The position numbers and the translations under genes were made by a program. DNA of 37,062 nucleotides from CAYOVG01 sp964407285 (GTDB lineage Bacteria > Desulfobacterota > Syntrophobacteria > Syntrophobacterales > Syntrophobacteraceae): the NCBI GenBank assembly GCA_964407285.1, contig CAYOVG010000020.1:1-37062 (forward strand), given 5' to 3'. Below, in pieces: positions 25,051-32,184 of this stretch (its first letter is position 1; every line of letters begins with the position of its first letter). The notes beneath the pieces were generated by a model that saw nothing but the letters and a program-made list of their open reading frames with translations, did not search any database and had not been told where the DNA came from.

Positions 25051-26268
25051 CTACACCCTCTCGAACGCCATGCCCGCGAAGGTCACGAAGGAATTGCGCC
25101 CGTCGACCGTGGCGAAGCCGTGGTGCAGGAGTCTCCCCCTGGCCCGGCCCTCCAGGACCCTGGCCAGCACGTAAAGGGGCGCAACCCCGCACACGTTTCG
25201 CCGGTTGTCCTCGCGGCTGATGAGCCGCATGAAATCCGCCGGATCGCACCTCTCCAGGCATTCCATCAGCACCCTGTCCGCTTCCAGGTGCTCCCTCACG
25301 ACGCCGTTATGAGGCTGGAACGAATCTCCATAGCGCGGCCCCACATGGGCGAGATCCACACTGGCGAGGAACCCTACCGGGTAGGGGCTTTCGTCGGCAA
25401 TGCGCCCCAGGAGCGTCGCGATTTCATCGATGTAGCCCCCGTCGCTCTCCCACTCCCGGTGCGAAAAGGAGCACAGCAACGGTACGATGAGGGCTTCCGG
25501 CTGCAGGTGGGCGAGAAAGACGGCCTGGAACTCGATGGTATGCTCCTGCCGGTGGTTGTATTCGGAAGCCTTGATGTCGCGGGAGGACCGTTCGACCAGT
25601 TCCCGGCAAAACGCCCGGTCGCACTTCACCAGTCCGAGGGGCGTCTCGAAGTCTTTTTCGGTCAGAGCGAACAAATTGTCCGCCGGCTCATGCCCCGTCC
25701 CCAGGACCACCCAGGTGTGGAGCGCGGGGGCTTCGCCGAGCGCCTTGTAGGCGTGGGCGAAAGTCGCTCCGCCTGCGTCGAGATCTATGTGCGGGGCCAC
25801 CAGGGCCGCCAACGGCTTGTCGCACGCGCCGGGACGGGGCGGTCCGGGACCGCCGTTTTCGGTCGAAAAAAACCCGTCCAACCGGCGGCGCAGCTCCGCG
25901 GGCGAATCGGGGTAGCTCCTCCCCGCCAGGGCCATGTGGCGAATCGGATCATCACGAAAAGATGCCGCGATCCGGGCGACATGGCCTATGAACCGGTCGT
26001 TCTCGAGAAAGAGATGTTCGTCGAGCTTGCTCAGCACGTCCTCCAGCGTCTCGGTGAACAGCATCTCCCCGGTAGAACGAAAATAGTGGGCCTGGAGGTC
26101 GCGAACGGAATTTCTCCCGTCCATCAGCGTCAAAAGCCCCAATAAAGCCGGGCTGATTAAGAGGGAACTCTCGCAATAGCCGAGCCGGTCCCGCAACAGG
26201 ATCACTTCCTGGTTCTGATGCATTGCCGGAACTGCTTCCAACCCATAACGCAACTTAGGATACTGCAT
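25051..26268 (-). CDS. Memo-family protein (AmmeMemoRadiSam system protein B) with N-terminal extension
   Basis: The C-terminal ~270 residues are a Memo-family domain: APHIDLDAGG, VVLGTGHEP, EHTIEFQAVFLAHL and SVDLAHVGPRYGD carry the conserved His and Asp/Glu residues around the putative metal site. About 130 residues precede it; the stretch SSLLISPALLGLLTLMDGRNSVRDL looks like a small helical, winged-helix-like module. The biochemical role of bacterial Memo proteins is not settled. In other genomes Memo is encoded with an AMMECR1 protein and a radical SAM protein, neither of which is adjacent here (the radical SAM gene at 12.6 kb is 12 kb away). Starts at 26268 and 26280 are both possible; GGAAG five bases before 26268 favours the shorter. 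The gene is divergent from the TPR gene. Confidence 0.86.
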   Translation of the reverse strand: MQYPKLRYGLEAVPAMHQNQEVILLRDRLGYCESSLLISPALLGLLTLMDGRNSVRDLQAHYFRSTGEMLFTETLEDVLSKLDEHLFLENDRFIGHVARIAASFRDDPIRHMALAGRSYPDSPAELRRRLDGFFSTENGGPGPPRPGACDKPLAALVAPHIDLDAGGATFAHAYKALGEAPALHTWVVLGTGHEPADNLFALTEKDFETPLGLVKCDRAFCRELVERSSRDIKASEYNHRQEHTIEFQAVFLAHLQPEALIVPLLCSFSHREWESDGGYIDEIATLLGRIADESPYPVGFLASVDLAHVGPRYGDSFQPHNGVVREHLEADRVLMECLERCDPADFMRLISREDNRRNVCGVAPLYVLARVLEGRARGRLLHHGFATVDGRNSFVTFAGMAFERV

Positions 26269-26516
26269 GATCGCTTCCATTCCTTTAATTCCCCTGGTTG
26301 TCCGGTCTCGTTCGGGCTTCAATATATGCACGCTTCCCCCCGAAAAAAAGTCCGGGGGACGCCCCCGCTTTCCCTGTAAGACTAAACCGGGAGACGATTG
26401 CCGGAAACAGAAAAATTCGAATGCGAAGCTCTTTACAAAAATCGACATTCCCGATAAATATTTGAATTCGTCGTTGCGGATTCGTACCTTACGTTCCCAA
26501 CGCTTTGTGGAAGGGA

Positions 26517-26545
26517 TTGACTGGGTATTTCAAATGTATTACTCT
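26517..26545 (+). promoter_or_regulatory. Possible sigma-70 promoter of the TPR lipoprotein gene
   Basis: TTGACT (26517-26522) and TACTCT (26540-26545) stand 17 bases apart in an AT-rich stretch, about 64 bases before the TPR gene start. The -10 match is weak. The divergent 340-base gap (26269-26608) holds no gene that I can support; the promoter of the Memo-like gene must also lie there. Confidence 0.4.
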
Positions 26546-26608
26546 ACTCCCTGCAGGTATATTTTATTGTTTTCAATAACTTTTCCTAATCCTTAGCAAG
26601 GAATTTCA

Positions 26609-28309
26609 ATGGGTTCTCTGAAGCAGTGGTGCACTGTTCTGTGCATCGGATTTCTCCTGTCGAGTTGCACGATCATGAGGAACATCCAGGGGAAACAAGA
26701 CGGCTCTTCTTCACCCGAGTCTCCCCCGCGTGCCAGGCTCTACTATGAATACCTGTTGGCCCAGCAGTACATTGCGGGCAACCAACTGGACAAAGCGACC
26801 GAGATCTACCAGGCGATCGCCGAGCAAGACCCGGATTCGCCTTCACTGCTTACGGAACTGGCCATTCTGTATATCCGGCAGGGCAAGGTGGACGCCGCCC
26901 TGCAACTGGCGGAGCAGGCCGCCCAGTTGAAGCCGGACTACGAGCAGGCCTTCATGCTGCTCGGAAGGATCCATGCGGGAACGGGGGACAATTCCAAGGC
27001 GATCAACGCCTACAGGCGCGTGATCGAGCTGAACCCGTCGGACGAGACGGTGTACCTGCTGCTCGGGACCCTGTACGCGCAGGAGGGCCGCTACACAGAG
27101 GCTCTCGACATTCTCAACAAGTTTCAGAGCATGGTTCCGGACAATCCGACGGCCCTCTATTACAAGGCGCACATCTTTCTGGACATGAAGTTCTATGACC
27201 AGGCGGAAGCCATCCTCAAGGACGTCCTGAAAATGGCGCCCAATTCCGAGTTCGCCCTGCTCGATCTCGCCTACATCTACGAAATCACGGAGCAGGTCGA
27301 GGAGGCGGAGAAGACCTATCGGCGCATCATCGCCGCCAACCCGGAGAGCGTCAATGCTCATACGCGGCTCGGCAACCTCTTCATGCGCCAGGAAAGGTAC
27401 GATGAGGCGCTGGAGCAGTTCAGAAACCTCCTGCGGCGCAACCGGAAGGATTTCGAAAGCCGCCTCAAGATCGGGATCATCCACCTTCAGCAGGGCAAGC
27501 GAGGCGAGGCCATCGACGATCTGAGCTCCATCGTGAAGGACCAGCCTCAGTACGACCAGGCCCTTTACTACCTGGCGTCCGCTTACGATGACGAAGGAAG
27601 CTCGGAGAAGGCGGTCCTCAACTACCGGTCGATACCCGTAAACAGCAGTCTCTGGAGCGCGGCGCAGGTCCGGCTGGCGCTCCTGGCCGCAAAGAACAAG
27701 GACTTTCAGGGCGGTCTGGAAATACTCCGGCAGGCGGTGGCCCAAAAACCCGATGCGTCCGACCTCTACCTCTACACGGGCATTTTGTATGAGGACATGA
27801 AGGAATACGGCAAGGCCGTACAGGAACTGGACAAGGGGCTCGAGAAGGCCCCCAAGGACGTGGACATTCTCTTTAGAAAGGGAATCATCCTCGATCGCAT
27901 CAACAAGAAGGAAGAGGCCATCGGGGTTATGCGCAAAATTCTGGAGGTCGATCCCGATAATGCAAACGCTCTCAATTATATCGGATATACTTATGCTGAT
28001 ATGGGAATCCGGTTGAATGAAGCCAAGGCATTCATCGACGCGGCGTTGCGGTCGGAACCGAACGATGCCTATATTCTGGATAGCCTCGCGTGGGTGTACC
28101 ATAAAATGGGGCAGTCGCAAAAGGCGTTGAAACTGATGCAGGACGTCATCAAGCAGGCGCCGGACGACCCGGTCATCAACGAACATCTTGGCGATATCTA
28201 CAAGAATCTGGGCAAGAAGGACAAGGCGCGGGATGCCTACCGGAAAGCCCTGGACAACAATCATGAAGAACCCGACAGGCTACAGGAAAAACTCGATTCC
28301 ATACGGTAG
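26609..28309 (+). CDS. TPR-repeat lipoprotein
   Basis: A 566-residue lipoprotein built of about 14 tetratricopeptide repeats. The signal peptide ends in the lipobox LLSSC with C20 as the lipidated cysteine; a charged, Ser/Pro-rich linker follows. From about residue 45 to the end helical pairs of the TPR type repeat every ~34 residues (for example AFMLLGRIHAGTGDNSKAIN, LYYKAHIFLDMKFYDQAEA). It should act as a periplasmic scaffold attached to the inner or outer membrane. AAGGA lies seven bases before the ATG. The LolB-like lipoprotein follows at once, and the pair probably works in envelope assembly (inference). TPR lipoproteins of this size are often misnamed after PilW or BamD, and I see no ground for either name. 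Confidence 0.92.
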   Translation: MGSLKQWCTVLCIGFLLSSCTIMRNIQGKQDGSSSPESPPRARLYYEYLLAQQYIAGNQLDKATEIYQAIAEQDPDSPSLLTELAILYIRQGKVDAALQLAEQAAQLKPDYEQAFMLLGRIHAGTGDNSKAINAYRRVIELNPSDETVYLLLGTLYAQEGRYTEALDILNKFQSMVPDNPTALYYKAHIFLDMKFYDQAEAILKDVLKMAPNSEFALLDLAYIYEITEQVEEAEKTYRRIIAANPESVNAHTRLGNLFMRQERYDEALEQFRNLLRRNRKDFESRLKIGIIHLQQGKRGEAIDDLSSIVKDQPQYDQALYYLASAYDDEGSSEKAVLNYRSIPVNSSLWSAAQVRLALLAAKNKDFQGGLEILRQAVAQKPDASDLYLYTGILYEDMKEYGKAVQELDKGLEKAPKDVDILFRKGIILDRINKKEEAIGVMRKILEVDPDNANALNYIGYTYADMGIRLNEAKAFIDAALRSEPNDAYILDSLAWVYHKMGQSQKALKLMQDVIKQAPDDPVINEHLGDIYKNLGKKDKARDAYRKALDNNHEEPDRLQEKLDSIR

Positions 28310-28352
28310 AGCGCGCGCCGGGCGGCCAGGGCTTCCGCGCTGCTCCTGTTGT

Positions 28353-29198
28353 TTGACAAATAGTGGATATACGCGGTTCGGGTCCCGCGGTTTCGCGCGG
28401 GCGCTCTTCCTCCTGGCGAGCGCATTCCTGCTCCTTGCGGGAGGATGCGCGCCGCGCACGGCCGCCGTTGCGCCGGCGCGCGCGGGCTATGTCCCGGAGG
28501 TATCCCGTAGCGAATGGATTTCCATGCTTCGGCAGAGAGCGGAAGCATGGGACGCCTTTCAGGCCAACTTACGCATTCGAGCGGAGGGGCCGAAAGGAAA
28601 GAACCGCTTCCAGGCTTTCGCCGTCGCCAGGGTGCCGGGTCATTTCCGGCTGGAAGCGACCAATCCTTTCGGTCAGACGGTCGGGGTCCTGGTGATGAAC
28701 CCGCGTGAAACCACGCTGTGGATACCCTCGGAAAGCGCCGTGTTCACGGCTGCCGACGCCCAGACGCTGATAGACTACTTTCTCGGAATCACCATTCCTC
28801 CCGAAGTGTTCGAATACGGCCTTTTCGCCGGTGTTCCGCTCAACCATTTGAACGCCGATTTCCAGGTGTCTTCTTCCCTGCCCGGAAGATATACCGCCTT
28901 TTCGAGGGACCCCAAAACGGGCTTGAGGTTCGTCTGGGAATTTTCCTCCAACCCCATGGCCCTGAATATGATCAGCATCCTCGGCGGAGGCGACGACATC
29001 ACGGTCCGGTACGAACCGAAGGTGGAACTCGAGCCGGTTCAAAATATTCCCGAAAAGATTACCTTTACATCATCACGATGGCAGATGGAGGTGACTCCCG
29101 TCCAGCTCGAGAGGGCGCTTGCGCTGGAGGATTCCTCGTTCTTTCCTCCGTCCGCGGAGGGAATCCGCAGGGTGAACCTGGACGGGGAGCCGCGATGA
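28353..29198 (+). CDS. LolB/DUF4292-like outer-membrane lipoprotein
   Basis: A lipoprotein of about 280 residues with a hydrophobic signal (ALFLLASAFLLLAGGC) ending in a lipobox at LAGGC. The mature part is beta-rich and looks like the LolA/LolB fold (FQANLRIRAEGPKGKNRFQA, VPGHFRLEATNPFG, VLVMNPRETTLWIPS, then EVFEYGLFAGVP). Such proteins bind lipid or lipoprotein. The start is uncertain: the TTG at 28353 gives a proper signal peptide but has no ribosome site, while the frame is open upstream to ATG 28263 inside the TPR gene. The end overlaps the start of the Mut7-C gene by four bases (ATGA), which shows coupling in one operon. Confidence 0.8.
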   Translation: MTNSGYTRFGSRGFARALFLLASAFLLLAGGCAPRTAAVAPARAGYVPEVSRSEWISMLRQRAEAWDAFQANLRIRAEGPKGKNRFQAFAVARVPGHFRLEATNPFGQTVGVLVMNPRETTLWIPSESAVFTAADAQTLIDYFLGITIPPEVFEYGLFAGVPLNHLNADFQVSSSLPGRYTAFSRDPKTGLRFVWEFSSNPMALNMISILGGGDDITVRYEPKVELEPVQNIPEKITFTSSRWQMEVTPVQLERALALEDSSFFPPSAEGIRRVNLDGEPR

Positions 29199-29671
29199 GC
29201 GAAAAAACATCTCCGCACAGACGTTTTGTTGTTGATAGCATGCTGGGAAAAGTGGCAAAATGGTTGAGGGTGCTCGGTTTTGACGCCCGGTACGAGCGTT
29301 TCCGGCGCAGGGAACAACTGGAGGAGTACTTTAGAGAGAATCGGATTCCGATAACGCGGAATCACCGCTGGCGCGGGCAACCCGGCGTGGTCCGGGTGAC
29401 GGTCGACGATCCGATGGAACAGCTTCGCGAGGTTGTATCGGCGCTGGAAATCAATCCGCGGGAGGTCAGGCTTCTTCACCGCTGTATTCTCTGCAATGAG
29501 CCGTTACGGTCCATGGCCCGTGAAGATGCGTTTGCATCGGTCCCGGAATACGTATATGAGACGAATGCCCGTTTTTTTGACTGCCCCCGTTGCCGAAGGA
29601 TTTATTGGAGAGGCAGCCACCCCGGGAGGATGACCGGGAGGTTGCATGATGTATTGGGATGGTCCCTTTGA
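29195..29671 (+). CDS. Mut7-C RNase-like protein with zinc ribbon
   Basis: A 158-residue protein of the Mut7-C family (PIN-like RNase fold plus zinc ribbon). The N-terminal part has FVVDSMLGKVAKWLRVLGFDARY with the first conserved Asp. The C-terminal ribbon has four cysteines in CILC and CPRC followed by RIYWRGSH, typical of the family. In the middle the usual T-R-D motif reads PITRN, so the second acidic residue is Asn, and the acidic stretch that normally precedes it (dddell) is replaced by basic RRREQL. Nuclease activity is therefore doubtful. The ATG overlaps the TGA of the LolB-like gene. Confidence 0.88.
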   Translation: MSEKTSPHRRFVVDSMLGKVAKWLRVLGFDARYERFRRREQLEEYFRENRIPITRNHRWRGQPGVVRVTVDDPMEQLREVVSALEINPREVRLLHRCILCNEPLRSMAREDAFASVPEYVYETNARFFDCPRCRRIYWRGSHPGRMTGRLHDVLGWSL

Positions 29672-29728
29672 AAGATTACACTGCGGTAACCGCCACGCGG
29701 ACACGTCGGCGGAATTCAAGGAGGAGAG

Positions 29729-30133
29729 ATGAACAGCGTTGTGGACAGTATTCTGGTGATGGCCGGAAAGGTCGGGTATTACATATTGCAATATGGCTAT
29801 ATTTCGATGAACTGGCTCAACAAGTCCTTCAGCATACAGTTCCAGGCCTGGAGAAAGTGTAATGCCCAGAAGCACCTGGACAGGATTTTCGTGTCGCTGG
29901 GAGCCGAGATCTTTGCATACTACAAGAAGGGTGGAGATGCCGGCTGGCGGATAGAGCCCACGATCGAACAGCAGTTGAGGAAGGCCGAAGAGGCCGAGGC
30001 CCGGGTCTTTCAGGCCGATGCGGGCATTGAAGCCATCAACGCCGCCTACAACAGCAAGAAGGATGAAATCATCAGCAAGTACACGCTCAAGAGGGCCGAG
30101 ATTCGCCCCCGCGGCCCCGAAAGCGATACATAG
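29729..30133 (+). CDS. Conserved-looking small hypothetical protein
   Basis: I do not recognise this 134-residue protein. The N-terminal third is amphipathic to hydrophobic (VVDSILVMAGKVGYYILQYGYISMNWL) and might lie on a membrane, although no clear transmembrane helix is present. The rest is helical and charged (QQLRKAEEAEARVFQADAGIEAINAAYNSKKDEI). AGGAGGAGAG directly before the ATG is the strongest ribosome site in the window, so it should be well expressed. It follows the Mut7-C gene by 57 bases and is bounded by a terminator hairpin. Function unknown. Confidence 0.72.
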   Translation: MNSVVDSILVMAGKVGYYILQYGYISMNWLNKSFSIQFQAWRKCNAQKHLDRIFVSLGAEIFAYYKKGGDAGWRIEPTIEQQLRKAEEAEARVFQADAGIEAINAAYNSKKDEIISKYTLKRAEIRPRGPESDT

Positions 30134-30167
30134 ACAGGCTGTGGAGACTGACGGATACCGGATGCTC

Positions 30168-30200
30168 GATGCCGGATGGGCTGCGCTCCCGTCCGGCATC
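30168..30200. terminator. Bidirectional terminator between convergent genes
   Basis: GATGCCGGATGGG (30168-30180) and CCCGTCCGGCATC (30188-30200) form a 13-bp stem with one G-T pair and a 7-base loop. On the plus strand TGTTTGATT follows it. It lies between the end of the small hypothetical gene and the end of the mogA-like gene, so it can serve both. Confidence 0.72.
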
Positions 30201-30221
30201 TGTTTGATTATCCGGGTGGGA

Positions 30222-30761
30222 TCAGGCCGATGCGCATTCGGAAGGATCTCCCGCGATCTTTTCCAGGGCGTGGGGAAGAGCGGGCAGTACGGCGCTCAGG
30301 TTTTCAACGGCGCCTTTGGGACTGCCGGGAAGATTGATAATGAGCGTGGTTCCGCGGATACCCGCCACGGCGCGGGAAATCATGGCGTGGGGAGTTTTTG
30401 CGAGGCTCGCCGCCCGCATCGCTTCCGCCATTCCGGGGACCGTACGCTCCACCACCGCCAGGGTGGCCTCCGGGGTGACATCCCTCGGGGAAACGCCCGT
30501 CCCGCCCGTGGTCACGATCAGGGAAACCCTGTCCTCATCCGCAAGCCTGGTGAGCGCCGCCGAAATCTCGGACGCTTCATCGGGGACCACGGTATAGAAC
30601 CCGACGTCGAAGCCCTCCGCCTCCAGGCGCTCGGATAAGGCCTTTCCCGAAGCGTCCTGCCGCTCTCCCTTCGCTCCCCGGTCGCTGACCGTTACGACGG
30701 CCGCCTTCCATCCGCATCCGCCGCCTGCAAGTCCTGATTTCTCATGAATCGTGTCGGTCAT
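30222..30761 (-). CDS. mogA: MogA/MoaB-type molybdopterin adenylyltransferase
   Basis: A 179-residue enzyme of the MogA/MoaB/CinA fold that adenylates molybdopterin ahead of metal insertion in molybdenum cofactor synthesis. The motif TTGGTGVSPRDVTPEAT (about 84-100) and the second loop NLPGSPKGAVENL (about 144-156) are both intact. GAGGT precedes the ATG by eight bases. No other cofactor gene is close. The neighbour at 30774 is in the same direction, 12 bases upstream, so the two form a pair. MogA and MoaB cannot be told apart firmly from sequence alone. Confidence 0.9.
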   Translation of the reverse strand: MTDTIHEKSGLAGGGCGWKAAVVTVSDRGAKGERQDASGKALSERLEAEGFDVGFYTVVPDEASEISAALTRLADEDRVSLIVTTGGTGVSPRDVTPEATLAVVERTVPGMAEAMRAASLAKTPHAMISRAVAGIRGTTLIINLPGSPKGAVENLSAVLPALPHALEKIAGDPSECASA

Positions 30762-30773
30762 TCTTTTTTACCT

Positions 30774-31253
30774 CTATTCTTTGCTGAGAAGGCGCCTTCT
30801 GGCCGCCTGAGCCACCGCCGTGGGCACGGACTTGCTCTTGGCGATATGCTTCAGTTCCTGGGGAAGCAGAGTCGGTATGAGCTTCATCGAAATAGTGATG
30901 GGGGTCTTGGGGTTTTTCACCAGCGAAGCCCTGATTTCATGGACTTTCATCCATTCGCGGCGGCCCGCAATCCTGCGCAGCACTTCCTCATCGACATTCC
31001 TGGAGTTGGCGATGGTTATCACTTCACTGTCCGAAATCTGCTCGTTGTTGATGACGCCCATTTGAACCACCTTGTTGGCGTCGCGAATGAGAAACATTCG
31101 CACTTCCTTGTTGCCCTTCATCGCGAACTGGGCTTTTTGCGTCACCGTCATCTGCTGCACGAGTTGAGGCAACGAAAGCTTCTCTTCGGCCTTCTTCTCA
31201 TCCTCCTTGCCGGAATCCACCGGCTCCTTGTTTTTCTCGTCCCGCACATCCAT
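30774..31253 (-). CDS. Hypothetical protein upstream of mogA
   Basis: This 159-residue soluble protein has a charged, lysine- and glutamate-rich N-terminus (residues 1-25). Helical stretches follow (LPQLVQQMTVTQKAQFAMKG, SEVITIANSRNVDEEVLRRIAG). The pattern RDANKVVQMGVINNEQISDSE is familiar from unannotated deltaproteobacterial proteins, but I cannot give it a function. GGAGGG lies four bases before the ATG. It runs 12 bases ahead of the mogA-like gene and is probably co-transcribed. Confidence 0.78.
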   Translation of the reverse strand: MDVRDEKNKEPVDSGKEDEKKAEEKLSLPQLVQQMTVTQKAQFAMKGNKEVRMFLIRDANKVVQMGVINNEQISDSEVITIANSRNVDEEVLRRIAGRREWMKVHEIRASLVKNPKTPITISMKLIPTLLPQELKHIAKSKSVPTAVAQAARRRLLSKE

Positions 31254-31373
31254 CTAACCCTCCGCGTCTAAAGCCGGGATTTCAACCGTTCACAGCATGC
31301 GTCGGCTATTTTTCGAACCTCGCGCCACACATGGGACGGGCTTGAGCGAAGCATCGCCCACCGGAGCAGAGAT

Positions 31374-31431
31374 CGGTGGTCGGAAGTCGGACTGGGGCCG
31401 CATGCCTCCGACGTCCGATATTCGACCACCG
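31374..31431. repeat. Intergenic inverted repeat
   Basis: CGGTGGTCG (31374-31382) is matched by CGACCACCG (31423-31431), with an inner pair GTCGGA (31386-31391) and TCCGAC (31407-31412). It lies in the 247-base gap between two minus-strand genes, where I see no gene. It may be a dispersed repeat or a terminator for the gene at 31501-31878; no T-run follows on the minus strand, which weakens the terminator reading. Confidence 0.6.
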
Positions 31432-31500
31432 GCTTCCGTCACGGCAGCGCCGCCCGCCTTCTTGTTCACATTCCAGCCCGTAATCCAGCCGAAACGGCCA

Positions 31501-31878
31501 TCAAGGCCTTGTTCCATACCGCATCAACTGCCGGTGAATGAAATCGCACAGGCCGCTTTCGATGTGTCCGCTCTTCGCCATGAAAGTCTCCGCGACGGTC
31601 CGGTACGGAAACGGCCCGTCGGACATCAGCGTTGGAGAGCTTTTCGGCTTACCCGGACGGTTTTCCCCGTCATCCACCTTGAAATGAGCGTACCCCGAAT
31701 CCTTGCGCCACCTGATGGCGCGTTCGCTTCCCGAATGGGTATAGTTCAGTTCGAACTCGATGACTTCATCGGATTCATCGAACCACACGATCAGGTCCAG
31801 TTCACTCGCCTCGTCGCTAAACCAACGCCTTCTCGACTCACCCTCGATCTGCCTGACGCCGCAAATCTCTTTCAGCAT
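31501..31878 (-). CDS. Hypothetical protein, 125 residues
   Basis: I do not recognise this protein. It is soluble, acidic in the first half and basic after, with beta-strand-like stretches (LDLIVWFDESDEVIEFELNYT, RAIRWRKDSGYAHFKVDD) and a C-terminal helix (LCDFIHRQLMR). GGGGAGCGG before the ATG is a fair ribosome site. Codon use matches the GC-rich neighbours, which supports a real gene. It is divergent from the octaheme cytochrome gene. Confidence 0.68.
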   Translation of the reverse strand: MLKEICGVRQIEGESRRRWFSDEASELDLIVWFDESDEVIEFELNYTHSGSERAIRWRKDSGYAHFKVDDGENRPGKPKSSPTLMSDGPFPYRTVAETFMAKSGHIESGLCDFIHRQLMRYGTRP

Positions 31879-32105
31879 GATTTCCGCTCCCCGGTAAGCT
31901 CAATCGGCGGACAACGCCCTGCATTCACCCATCCCGGACTCGCCGCCTGCAACTGCCGGTTTCCAGGCTGCGGCGCCGGAATCCCCCGCTGTCGGCCTTC
32001 ATAAAGAATAGCAGTTCACCGGCGCTTTATCAACGCCCGGCAGCGTCACGCCCCCGGCTTTCTCCTTGATCGACGGACCCGAAGCTGATAGAAGAGACCC
32101 GGGAT

Positions 32106-32128
32106 ACGGAACCGGCAGCCGGTTCCGT
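32106..32128. promoter_or_regulatory. Palindrome upstream of the octaheme cytochrome gene
   Basis: ACGGAACCGG (32106-32115) and CCGGTTCCGT (32119-32128) form a perfect 10-base inverted repeat around CAG. It lies about 56 bases before the cytochrome start, in the 306-base divergent gap (31879-32184) that holds no gene. The short, exact palindrome fits either an operator for a dimeric regulator or a hairpin in the leader RNA. Confidence 0.5.
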
Positions 32129-32184
32129 CAGAGTGTTCGCCGCTCGCCCATTCACCGGCTTTCACATTCATGGAGGAAGCGGAT

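Noticed and set aside
28188..28352. N-terminal extension of the LolB-like lipoprotein into the TPR gene
   Set aside because: The added residues are arginine-rich antisense-type sequence before a normal signal peptide, though no alternative start has a good ribosome site.
31254..31500. A small gene in the gap between two minus-strand genes
   Set aside because: The open frames here are short, lack ribosome sites, and overlap an inverted repeat.
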